From Sepioteuthis lessoniana (taxonomy: Eukaryota > Mollusca > Cephalopoda > Myopsida > Loliginidae), in NCBI GenBank assembly GCA_963585895.1, contig OY757904.1:7303860-7367859 (forward strand): DNA of 64,000 nt, in the 5' to 3' direction. Position numbers and translations under genes: made by a program. Positions 1 through 41,570 of the stretch are shown here, piece by piece. The notes beneath the pieces were generated by a model. It saw only the letters and a list, made by a program, of their open reading frames with translations, made no database searches and was not told where the DNA came from. Every line of letters starts with the position of its first letter. Within the stretch, counting starts at the first letter, position 1.

Positions 1-1054
1 AGTTTCTTTACTTACAGTTTCCATTGTCGCATTCGTATGAAATGTGTACCAACGAACAGCTTTTACATCTTGTTAATGAGAATCTAAGAGATGTCTAACG
101 TAGTCAAAACTTATGATTACAGCTCTGAGGGTAAGGAAAGACCGCATCTGACACCTTGTCATCCATTCAACTAAAGAGTGAATATTATTTGACGGACTTT
201 TATGCTTATCTATGAGCTATTGCTTGGCCAGTTTTCGTTGTAACAAAATCTTTTGACACACTCTAAGGAGGAAGATCTCTAGAAAAGAGCAGATAATTGA
301 AAATTTCGCATTTAATGACGTCATTGGTCATAATAGGTCACAGGTTACTCTAAGGCAAGACAACATATCAGTTTGAGGGAGAGGGAGGAGTATTTTTTAT
401 TCTATATTTGATTATTCTGTTTTTTTTTTACTATAAACATGCAGAGTATTTTCTGAAAAGGCAATGTAATAGGCAAGAAAAATGAGTAGATAAGAAATTC
501 AGGGAAAAAATAAAGATTTGAAAAATCATAAATGATGTAAAAATATGAGGCAAAAATCTCTTTAAAAAGTGAAACATAAAAAGCGAATGTTATATTCACC
601 CCATTACCGAGTCAGTGTTCTCTAAAGTTAGCCAGGAATGGTTTTCGGGAAGAACTTCCTGATATATTCTCAAAAAACAATGCAGCCAGATATCTTTGAT
701 GCATACCGATCTCGCTATATTTACCAAATTTTCGCTTAAACTCTTCGTAGTTAACTTTTTCTATCACATCTGATCCTTAATCTGATTGTTAAAATATAAT
801 ATCAAATCATGAATAAAACTCGTCTCTTGTGTAATTGATACTATTATTCCAACTACAATCAATCGTGTGAAAAACATGCTTTGTCCATTGTGAAACATAT
901 GCAACATGATGGATCAAATAATAATCAAGGATTATGCTAGTGTCCAACTCTGCAATGAGTGGATTTCAAAACAATGGCAGAAGGTGTGATTAGTCTTTTT
1001 TCTTTTCTGGTATAATATCTCGGAAAAAGTAGTTTACCGAGTTAATAATTGCCT
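1..1054. other. Non-coding, no gene recognised
   Basis: AT-rich sequence with frequent stops in all frames. The only open frames are short, low-complexity, and without recognisable motifs. No tRNA-like head, LTR or terminal inverted repeat was recognised. Confidence 0.5.
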
Positions 1055-1250
1055 CCATTATATTCTTCCCCATAGCAGTGGGGATTAGAATACACTGACT
1101 GTACCTAAGACAGAGGAATAGCTCCCCCCCATTGGGGTATCTTAGATATGACACTAGAATTTTTTAGGGATCTACTGAGAGTGGAGTACCCCTTCGTTGT
1201 CATTACTACCAGTCCCACTTTTACCCAGAGTGGTAGTATTGGTCAATTAA
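1055..1250 (-). repeat. Diverged copy of the composite-repeat core
   Basis: On the minus strand this resembles the core at 3313-3540: a GGTAGTA...CAGAGTGG-type block, a segment around GAGTACCCCTTCGTTG, and a SINE-like end near TAGCAGTGGGG. It is more diverged than the other copies and has no adjacent minisatellite. Confidence 0.5.
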
Positions 1251-3004
1251 GAATTATTTGTATTCGATAGGATAGTGTGCAAAAAGCCTCTTAAGAAAGG
1301 GCTACACAAAAATGTAAACGTTAACTCATAACGAATGAAATTCCTAACCTCTAGGCATAAAATAACCCTAGACAGGTTAACATGCCATTAAAATCTATCC
1401 ATCAATCAATCTATTATTTTCTAAGATACATTATGGTGCTTAAGCAAAATCAGTCGACATTTACAAGTTTCTTCTCGAGGTTCACAAAAAGATCATTGCA
1501 AAAAATGTTTGTCAAGTAACTCATTGTTGATTAGCATCGATGATCTTATACGAACCTGTGCCTTCAGCACGATTTGACTGTAAGTCTATTGCTGTTTAGA
1601 GTTATCACCAAACAACCACATGGAATTGTGTCAAGAACAACTTACTTAAAATCCCGACTGTTTATTATCAAATAGTTTTCAAGATTCAATGTTTTGTTTG
1701 TAATTTGTCAAGAATGGCATTCTCAAGCGTCCATTGCATAGGCTTTGGAGATAGATCTTATTGCTAAGTAACGCTTTGTCTTTTTCCAGAAAAATATAAG
1801 TCTACACTTGATAACCGATATTTGATTCATCATTAGAGAAAATTGATAAAGAAACAAGAGATCGATGGAGTTGACTCTGATTTCGACACTTTAAAGACAA
1901 TCAACCTCAGAATCAAATCTTTATCAAGCCCCAGCTCTCAATCACTTCTCCAACCTATAGTCTATATTCCAAAATAAGAACTGGTCAGTTTATAAAATAG
2001 CAACACACCAGAAGGAAGCAGCTTCTTTTATACAACGAACTGGAAGTCTGGATTTGGCACAGTTAATCTAGACTTCTGTCATCTGTTTGTACACATCTTC
2101 ACTCGAAGAATATATCATCTATCACACCCTGAGTCTCAAGGAATTGATGATCGATCCTAACAAATAACTTGTATTGATCTAAATTGATTAGCATTACTTT
2201 GTTGTCGTCTTCTACAGACTTTATGATCAAACAGGCAAGGTGCAGATTGCCCTCCATTATTTCCCTTTGTTGCGAAAATGTGTTTCAAGTCGACGAATCT
2301 ACAGTCAGTTTGTCAGCAGTTGTGTCACAATCTTTAAATAATTTCTTATTTATGGACCTATACTTTTTTTTTATGTAGTTTTAATTATAGTTCTTCTTCT
2401 CTAACAATAAGAGAACATAGTGGATTATATTTAGTGGGGTGCAACCTTAATTAATTAAAATTACTTTCTGTACCCTTTTACTAAACATTGCTCATTCAGA
2501 CGCACAGGCCTCAAAATGGCTTATAGAGCTAGTTTTTATTATATGGTCACTTACCTAAATATTTACTAAGCTGGCTCATTGTTATTCAAATTTGGTGATC
2601 CGACTGAAAACGGTTTTTTCAGCGTGATTTATTACTTACAAAGCTTTACGTAGTCGGGCAGGGAGGCTTCATGTTGCTTGCAGTGCCTGTTGCTAAGTAG
2701 TCTCAAACGGGCTTATCATAGCTTACTTTCAGTGATCTGACGAGAACCGGTACTTTCAGCATGACATAACAGTAGTCTATTGTTGTATGGAGGTATCATC
2801 ATATGAATAACCACGTGTGACTGGATCGAGTACTTCTTACAGAGAAATAACTTAAATTGTTCTTATTAGATAGTTTTCGAAATTTTATGTCGTCACCCTC
2901 AGCCATTGGTCCTTTGGAGTTAATCATTTCATATAACTTAAATTTTGATTGGTTGGTTGGTTGGGTTTTTACGGCATACAAAGCTTTGTAGGTTATATAA
3001 CGCC
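1251..3004. other. Non-coding, no gene recognised
   Basis: No protein family or RNA gene was recognised. A 34-nt motif containing GTGATC(C/T)GAC and TTTCAGC occurs twice (about 2597-2630 and 2731-2765), which suggests an old local duplication. The rest is AT-rich. Confidence 0.4.
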
Positions 3005-3312
3005 AAATCCATTTTTATGTAAATAATCAGTTCTATTTCAAACAATTCAGTTTAGCATAAGTACACAGTTTAATTGTCAAAAAAAATTCTATTTCAAACT
3101 ATTCAGTTTATTCAAACAATTATATATAACAATTCAGTTTAGTGTAAATACAGTTTCAATGTCAAAAATAGTTCTATTTCAAATAATTCAGTTTAGCATA
3201 AGCACGCTGTTTAAATGTAAGTACGGTTTAATCGTCAAAAACATTTCTATTTCAAGCTATTCAGTTTAATCAAACAATTCAGTTTAGCATAAGTATGCCG
3301 TTAGTTCTATTA
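3005..3312 (+). repeat. Degenerate ~55-60-bp tandem repeat array (composite element, upstream part)
   Basis: Imperfect repeats built from TTCTATTTCAAACAATTCAG, TTTAGCATAAGTACGC and a TTTAAATGTCAAA block follow one another about four or five times with substitutions and small indels. The array ends directly at the conserved core at 3313. The same array-then-core order recurs at 3541-3985, on the minus strand at 10185-10620 and, more loosely, at 44395-44960. Confidence 0.7.
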
Positions 3313-3540
3313 AACCCATAGATGGGGCCCTATCAAGTGCTACCATGCCAGGCCAGAGCGGACCTGGGAGCAATGGCAATAAAGGGGTGCTCCGTATTCC
3401 CCAAGGTCCCAGCATTACTGGAACTTCACCATCAGACTGTTTAGTGTCATATCCAGGACACTCATTGGGGAGGTGTCTTACCCCTCGCCAGAGGTACAGT
3501 CAGTGTATTCTATAGCCCCAGCCGACTGGACAATACACAG
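3313..3540 (+). repeat. Conserved core of a composite interspersed repeat
   Basis: A GC-richer block of about 230 bp starts near AACCCATAGATGGG and includes GACCTGGGAGCAATGG, CAATAAAGGGG, CCCAGCATTACTGGAAC, a CAGGACACTC block and a final CAGTC(A/G)GTGTATTCTA...CCGACTGG segment. A near-copy follows at 3756-3985. It has no coding potential. It could be a SINE-like unit or part of a non-autonomous Helitron of the mollusc 'pearl' type, which also couple a core to an internal minisatellite; that link is only an analogy. Confidence 0.7.
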
Positions 3541-3755
3541 GGTTAAATGTCAAACAGTTTTATTTCAGATAATTCAGTTTAGCATTAGTACAGACTTTAA
3601 ACGTCAAAACAGTTCTATTTCGAGCAAATCAGTTTAGCTTTAGTACGCAGTTTAAATGTCAAATCAATTCTATTTTAAACAATTCAGTTTAGCATAAATA
3701 CGCGGTTTAAATGCAAAAATCAGTATAGTGGAAGAAGCACGGTTTAGTTATATTT
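3541..3755 (+). repeat. Second block of the ~55-60-bp tandem repeat
   Basis: Three further imperfect units with the TTCTATTT...AATTCAGTTTAGC pattern lie between the two cores. Confidence 0.65.
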
Positions 3756-3985
3756 AACCCGTAGATAGGACCCTTATCAGGTGCTACCACTCCGGGTAAG
3801 AGTGGACCTGGGAGCGATGGCAATAAAGGGGTACTCCGCATTCCCCCAAACCCCAGCATCACTGGAACCTTACCCTCAGATTATTTAGTGCCATATTCAG
3901 GACACTCGTTGGGGGGGGGGTCTTACCCCTCTGCAGAGGTGCAGTCGGTGTATTCTACTGCCCTAACCGACTGAGCAACTTAAAT
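3756..3985 (+). repeat. Second conserved core of the composite repeat
   Basis: It repeats the core at 3313-3540 in the same order: a GTAGATAGG start, GAGTGGACCTGGGAGC, CAATAAAGGGG, CCCAGCATCACTGGAAC, GGACACTCG, a G-run, and CAGTCGGTGTATTC near the end. The presence of two array-plus-core units in tandem suggests duplication of the whole composite. Confidence 0.7.
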
Positions 3986-4394
3986 TTTGAGTAAGTCGGT
4001 TAAACAGTTTCGAAACTATTAATCTTTTTTTCATCGAACTTCCTGAAAGCAGATTACGTTTACACTCACTGAGACTCGACTAACTTTGTGGTCTTTGTTG
4101 ACTGTGTCAGAACCGTCGTCTCTATTACAACAATTCCTTTGATGGGTGCAGAAATCTTACTTCAACTTAATTTAATTGTAACAAGAAACCTTATCTTTTT
4201 CGAGGGATACAGAGTATTTGTAAAATATCTGAAGAAAATAACTAAATTTTCCTCAATTTTACAAAACCAGCAGAAAGAAAAAAATGGTGTTTTACGGTAT
4301 ATCCACCCTTGTAGGTTCTTTAATGCCAAATCCCGTTTATGCAAATATATTAGATATATGTCATTTGTAAACGAATTGTTCAAAGGTAAAATTT

Positions 4395-4645
4395 TTAAAA
4401 CGAGTTTGGTCTCATTTATTTGCACTCAGTTAAATGGCTTCAAGTACTGCTATCTAACACAAATAGTTTTGTTTGCACACAGTTGAATGGTTTCGAATAT
4501 TGCTAACATTGATAATTCTATTCAATATTATTTATTCGTTTGCACACAATTAAATGGTTCCAAGTATTGCGATGTTATACTAATAATTCAATTTAACATC
4601 AGTCATTTGTTTGAATTGAGTTAAATGGTTATCGGATATTTATGA
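4395..4645 (+). repeat. ~65-bp degenerate tandem repeats, related to the composite element
   Basis: Four imperfect units share TTTGCACACAGTTAAATGG, TTCCAAGTATTGC and an AATTCAATTTAACATCAGTC block. The reverse complement of about 10490-10560 carries a closely matching unit beside another copy of the core, which ties this array to the same repeat family. Confidence 0.6.
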
Positions 4646-5097
4646 AATATACTTTTTTCATTCAATAAATAGCTAAAAATTGTTCCTATTCTGCATTGAA
4701 TTAATCTGCTATTGTTTTCGTGAGAAGCTACAAAAATACTGACTATATTTTTTATTTCGTATACATTCATTGTAGAAATCTGCTGTTACTATAAGATTTT
4801 CATAAGTTTATTCAACATTTTTGAAGTTTATTTCATATCTATTAAAAAAGTTAAAATATTTTAAAAATTTCATTGTCTTATTGGTCTTATATACTAAAAT
4901 GATAATTCAGCAACGCTATACCGTTTACTGAAGTTAAATGCTTTGCTGAATATTTTGCTGTATATTTTGCTGATTTCTTCTTTCTTTTTGTAAATATTTC
5001 TTTTCACTTCCTTTTAAAAGTTTTGTTTCTTGGAGTTGAGCGAAAGAATTCTTTTTGAGGCAGTGCTCCCCTTAAAGAGCTTAATTTTGTATTCATT
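4646..5097. other. Non-coding, no gene recognised
   Basis: AT-rich sequence with dispersed short A and T runs. No recognised domain or RNA signature. Confidence 0.4.
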
Positions 5098-5400
5098 TTA
5101 CCGGCTCATTGGCCAAGTGGGTAGAGTTTTCGCCAATGGTCTGGAAGACCTGGGTTCAATCCCAGGTCGCGTCATACCAAGACAAAAAACGGTACTTGAT
5201 ACCTCCTTGCTTAACACTCAGCAGTATAAGGTACGTATCAAGGGTAAAGTGGAGCAATCCAGGGAAAGGAGTAGCGCCCTCTCCTACACCTCGGTGTTGA
5301 AGCTATTGAAAAGGGAGCCTTCTGGTCGCCCTCGACTACGGTCGCCATCTTTACTTACTTTATTGTGAATAAAGACATTTCTTTCTTTCTTTCTTTCTTA
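5098..5400 (+). mobile_element. tRNA-derived SINE (family A)
   Basis: The 5' part resembles a tRNA with RNA polymerase III boxes: TGGCCAAGTGGG (A-box-like, about 5110) and GGTTCAATCCC (B box, about 5153). It is followed by a unique body and a 3' end with TACTTTATTGTG and a TTTC microsatellite. The same body occurs on the minus strand at 32988-33236 and on the plus strand at 50632-50862. The reading frames across it are incidental. The tRNA cloverleaf cannot form properly, so it is not a tRNA gene. Confidence 0.8.
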
Positions 5401-5978
5401 AATTTCAGTAAATATATTTCACCCTCCAATTTAGCTTAACTGTTTTTTTAAACCCCAGAATTATTATGTGTGCCTTATAGTATAAATTCAAAAGCTATAC
5501 TGTATGGAGATATAGTCGAATTTCATACAACGTTTCATTTGTGGTAGTGAAAGAGTTTAAGAAATTCCCTAACTTCTTCACCATGCGATAAGGTTGTGAA
5601 AGGATTAAATGGTATCAACTGTAAAACATTTCATATTCCGTCTTACATACGATTATGCATGTAGAAAGCAAATTAGCGTGAGATGATCTTGTTGGTCATA
5701 ACAATGAATCACTGAGTGAGAATCAAATTCTGTTAGACTAGAGTATTCGATCCATAAAAGGTGACAAAAATGCAGATGTTTGTAAATAAATCGTTGATGC
5801 TAAATAAATCAATTCAATTATTTAGCAGAGATTTATCTTCTAAAGTATTTATTTGTACGTAAATTATAATACTAAGACGCGCGCGCGCGCACAGAAACAC
5901 AGAGGGAGACTACATATATAACTTACAACGCTATAAGCACCTCTAAACCATAAAATCTTTATAGAGCTCAATGTAACT

Positions 5979-5980
<2 letters not shown>
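5401..5980. other. Non-coding, no gene recognised
   Basis: AT-rich unique sequence with a short CG/CA run near 5878-5892. Nothing coding was recognised. Confidence 0.4.
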
Positions 5981-6033
<53 letters not shown>

Positions 6034-6059
6034 CATATATATATTTATATATATATATA
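5981..6059. repeat. (AC)n(AT)n compound microsatellite
   Basis: About 23 AC units pass directly into interrupted AT units. Confidence 0.95.
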
Positions 6060-6255
6060 ATCAGTGTACACCTATACCAATTTTTAAAACAAACAAGTTA
6101 GTTTTCTTCCAAACCAGGATTTTATTATTTTTAGTGGCATATTATACGATCAAGACAGATATTATTAGGTATTATTTATTACCAAACTCTGCATCATTAA
6201 AACTTTGTAACTAAAAATAAAATTTCATCGCCTCTCTATCAGAAAACAAATTTAC

Positions 6256-6260
<5 letters not shown>

Positions 6261-6303
<43 letters not shown>
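6261..6303. repeat. (TA)n microsatellite
   Basis: Uninterrupted TA run of about 43 bp. Confidence 0.95.
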
Positions 6304-6307
<4 letters not shown>

Positions 6308-6629
6308 TATGACTTTTTGTTGGAACTGTTGCCCTATAATGGTCTGGGGTGTATTTTGTTGGCGTTCGTAAGAATCATAAGTAAAATTAGAGTATGTCTG
6401 GACACACATATACCCCTATTACAAGTAACTTGCAGCCGTTTATGCTCACTACGTTTCCCACAGGTGATGGTTTGTTTCAGCAACATGACAAAACCCCTCT
6501 CTCATATTTGGTGACACAAAACTGATTTCATGAACAGCTGTCACTCCCGACACATATGCCTAAGTTATGAACTGGCCTGTAGCGTGTGCTTAGAGAGATA
6601 TTCTAAAGTAACAACAGAAACTTATAAAC

Positions 6630-6790
6630 TTCATGCCTATGAGTAAATAGTAGGGCAGATTAGGTTCTATAACACGGATGTGGCAACTAGTCTTGGAGAT
6701 AGAAAGCTTTATTTCACTTAAACATAAACCATGCGTCACATCCTGCTCGTGGCACAAGGGTTGGGTAAATAAATACCGTCAAATGTGATT
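6630..6790 (+). mobile_element. SINE family B 3' fragment
   Basis: It contains the family-B tail signature: AAATAGTAGGGCAGATTAGG, a GGCAACTAGTCTTGGAGA block, CATCCTGCTCGTGGC and GGTTGGGTAAATAAATA at the 3' end. It matches the 3' parts of the copies at 19568-19858 and 48311-48581. The tRNA-like head is missing. Confidence 0.65.
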
Positions 6791-7057
6791 AACCAACTGA
6801 AAGCAATGAACCACATCTCCTCCAGAATATGGTTTCCAAAGGAATTATTTTAAAGGAGATAATTAATTTATAATCAAGTTAATATTTTTATGTGATCAAT
6901 CTCAATACTTAGTAGACCAACTTCTATAATAAAAGAAATTCTAATATTACAACTTCTATCGTAGTTTTCAATTTGACATTGACAAATAATTTCAGTTTGA
7001 TCTATTGAAAATAGGTAATATCTTTATTAATCTTCTTTCATTTTAGGATCATTGACA

Positions 7058-38254
<31,197 letters not shown>

Positions 38255-39410
38255 CTTTTATTTTATTTTATCAAAAAGTAACACAGAAGAAATATCAATT
38301 CTTTCTATTTGATTTCTAACCAAGAAAATTTCAGACATCTTATTTATATGATTCGTTATTCACATAATTTTCCAGAATAATTACAAATCACTTTTATTGG
38401 TTTTAGAAAGCAATCATTTAAAACTTATTTTTAAAACTGATAATTTAAAACTTATAATTTTAAACTTATGTCTAATATTCGATGGTTTAAGGGTTAAAAG
38501 CGCGAGAATAGAATCTGGGAATCGAGTTCAAACTATAATTGAGTCAGTTGATGATCACTTCACATAAAGACATAAATCCATTTTTTAAAGCTATGGGTAA
38601 ATATAAAAGCGACCGAAGCCTTTGAATTTGTATAGGTAAACCATTTGAGAAGGCTTGTTATTGTTCTTTACTACTGGTATCATGTAAAACAGAGCAACCT
38701 GTCGCATGTTACCTGGAGAGGAAATAGGCATCGCCAAGTAACCTTGAAAACTTAGTTACGTGAAATGTTGATCCATCAATTAATCTGCGAACTTTAGTTT
38801 TTGCTTTAACATCTTTTCAATACTTTTCTTAAATTTCTATATTATTTATTTACAGTTCGAAAATCATTCGTATTCGTTTGAACCATGTGCAAAGAAATAA
38901 CTAAACAAAAATTGTAAATATGATTGTACAATGAACGCAATTTCCTTAGCTGTGAGCATAGAATAAACCTAGACAAGCTGACATGCCATTAAAATCAGTC
39001 AATCATAATTTATTTAGTCTTTTTTTAAAATAGAGATACGGCACTAGCAACATTTATTCCCCCTGGCATACTTTTAATTAAAAAACTGACAAATATGTAA
39101 ATACAGTGGATACCACAATCATATTCAATCAGACGTCTGCATAGAATTTTTCTAATATCAACACGTACCCAATCACGTATTTACACACACATAAAATACC
39201 AATAATTTCTAATCCCAGAACAAAATATATTAAATACATAATTTGTATGATGTCGTCAGTTCTTAGCATAGCAAGATGGTTTAAATAGTTTCATTCTAAT
39301 AATTAGTTGGTCGACTACCCAGCCCATCTCTTTTGAGATATTTTGAAGCAATGTTTCTTCTGAATTAAAATGATATTTTACTATTGCTACACTGCAAGAA
39401 CATTTTCTAG
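38255..39410 (+). other. 3' flank of the Amt gene
   Basis: No AATAAA occurs in the first 700 nt after the stop; the first clear AATAAA is at about 38962. A degenerate SINE-like tract lies at about 38485-38640, with a B-box-like GAGTTCAAACT. The true 3' end of the mRNA cannot be set from sequence alone. Confidence 0.4.
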
Positions 39411-39413
39411 TTA

Positions 39414-39650
39414 TGGTTTCTTTGTTTAATGGCATATCACCCTTCGTGGGTTATTTAATGCCCTAAGTCATCCTTGTAGAAGACCAGTTGTGGTAATATT
39501 TAATCCATAGCTTGGACGATAAGGGTAGTCCTACATCTCCTAAGGGTATTAGTCCAAAAGTGAACATAATAGCGTGACTGGAATTCAAAATTGCTTACTA
39601 CAATTCCGCAGTCCAGCCCTTTAATTATCACCCCACGAAGATTCTCCCCA
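39414..39650 (-). mobile_element. SINE family C, minus strand
   Basis: TTTCTTTGTTTAATGGCATATC, CGTGGGTTATTTAATG, CATCCTTGTAGAAGACCAG, then TGGAATTCAAAATTG and AATTATCACCCCACGAAG. It sits just upstream of the minisatellite. Confidence 0.75.
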
Positions 39651-39849
39651 AATGTGTTTCCCAGTTATAAGTTAAATAGTATCAATACGACGACAGTTTT
39701 GGCATTAAATAACTCACGATGGTTGCCTTCTAATAGAAGAAACATAACCAAACCATAACAATTTTTTTTAGATAGAATCATTTTTAAGATAAAATTATTT
39801 TTCAAGATAAAATTATGGTTCATTGTAAGTTATTCTTATCAGTTGTCTT

Positions 39850-41570
39850 TTCTCTCGTCAAATAAATAGTCTTATCATTTCGTTTGATCTATAAGTCGTC
39901 TAATCATTTTGTTTGATGAGTCACCTTTCTCCGGTTTGATAAGTCGTCTTTTCTCCCGTCTGATAAGTCGTCTGATCATTTCGTTTGATAAGTCGTCTTT
40001 TCTCCCGTCTGATAAGTCGTCTGATCATTTCGTTTGATAAGTCGTCTTTTCTCTCGTCTGATAAGTCGTCTGATCATTTCGTTTGATAAGTCGTCTTTTC
40101 TCCCGTTTGATAAGTCGTCTTTTCTCCCATCTGATAAGTCGTCTGATCATTTCGTTTGATAAGTCGTCTTTTCTCTCGTCTGATAAGTCGTCTTATCATT
40201 TCGTTTGATAAGTCGTCTTTTCTCCCGTTTGATAAGTCGTCTTTTCTCCCATCTGATAAGTCGTCTGATCATTTCGTTTGATAAGTCGTCTTTTCTCCCA
40301 TCTGATAAGTCGTCTGATCATTTCGTTTGATAAGTCGTCTTTTCTCTCGTCTGATAAGTCGTCTGATCATTTCGTTTGATAAGTCGTCTTTCTCCGGTTT
40401 GATAAGTCGTCTTTTCTCCCGTCTGATAAGTCGTCTGATCATTTCGTTTGATAAGTCGTCTTTTCTCTCGTCTGATAAGTCGTCTGATCATTTCGTTTGA
40501 TAAGTCGTCTGATCATTTCGTTTGATAAGTCGTCTTTCTCCGGTTTGATAAGTCGTCTTTTCTCCCGTCTGATAAGTCGTCTGATCATTTCGTTTGATAA
40601 GTCGTCTTTCTCCGGTTTGATAAGTCGTCTTTTCTCCCGTTTGATAAGTCGTCTGATCATTTCATTTGATAAGTCGTCTTTCTCCGGTTTGATAAGTCGT
40701 CTTTTCTCTCGTCTGATAAGTCGTCTGATCATTTCGTTTGATAAGTCGTCTTTTCTCTCGTCTGATAAGTCGTCTGATCATTTCGTTTGATAAGTCGTCT
40801 TTTCTCTCGTCTGATAAGTCGTCTGATCATTTCGTTTGATAAGTCGTCTTTGTCCGGTTTGATAAGTCGTCTTTTCTCCCGTCTGATAAGTCGTCTGATC
40901 ATTTCGTTTGATAAGTCGTCTTTCTCTGGTTTGATAAGCCGTCTTTTCTCCCGTCTGATAAGTCGTCTGATCATTTCGTTTGATAAGTCGTCTTTCTCCG
41001 GTTTGATAAGTCGTCTTTTCTCCCGTCTGATAAGTCGTCTGATCATTTCGTTTGATAAGTCGTCTTTCTCCGGTTTGATAAGTCGTCTTTTCTCTCGTCT
41101 GATAAGTCGTCTGATCATTTCGTTTGATAAGTCGTCTTTCTCCGGTTTGATAAGTCGTCTTTTCTCCCGTCTGATAAGTCTTCTGATCATTTCGTTTGAT
41201 AAGTCGTCTTTTCTCCCGTCTTATAAGTCGTCTGATCATTTCGTTTGATAAGTCGTCTTTCTCCGGTTTGATAAGTCGTCTTTTCTCCCGTCTGATAAGT
41301 CGTCTGATCATTTCGTTTGATAAGTCGTCTTTCTCCGGTTTGATAAGTCGTCTTTTCTCTCGTCTGATAAGTCGTCTGATCATTTCGTTTGATGAGTCGT
41401 CTTTGTCCGGTTTGATAAGTCGTCTTTTCTCCCGTCTGATAAGTCGTCTGATCATTTCGTTTGATAAGTCGTCTTTTCTCCCGTCTGATAAGTCGTCTGA
41501 TCATTTCGTTTGATAAGTCGTCTTTCTATCGTCTGATAAATAGTCTTTTCTCTCGTTTGATAATACATTC
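39850..41570. repeat. Minisatellite of ~23-25-bp monomers with GATA motif, higher-order structure
   Basis: About 70 monomers (estimated from length), each beginning TGATAAGTCGTCT. Three types are seen: a (25 bp, GATAAGTCGTCT then GATCATTTCGTTT), b (23 bp, GATAAGTCGTCT then TTCTCCGGTTT) and c (24 bp, GATAAGTCGTCT then TTTCTCCCGTCT or TTTCTCTCGTCT). From about 39960 to 40380 the order is mostly a-c (49 bp); from about 40500 to 41460 it is mostly a-b-c (72 bp). Edge monomers (39850-39950, 41520-41570) are degenerate and the interior is homogeneous, the usual sign of unequal exchange. The open frames of up to 225 codons on both strands (40439-41513) follow from the 72-bp period being a multiple of three and are not called as genes. 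Confidence 0.97.

Noticed and set aside
4088..4486. 132-codon open frame
   Set aside because: Overlaps the degenerate minisatellite, has no recognised motif and has an equally open frame on the other strand.
5098..5175. Possible functional tRNA gene
   Set aside because: Has A- and B-box-like motifs, but the stems do not pair properly and the body belongs to a SINE with copies elsewhere. The same reasoning applies to 19568 and 48311.
39850..41570. CRISPR-like array
   Set aside because: Direct repeats are contiguous, with no unique spacers, and the host is an animal. It is a minisatellite.
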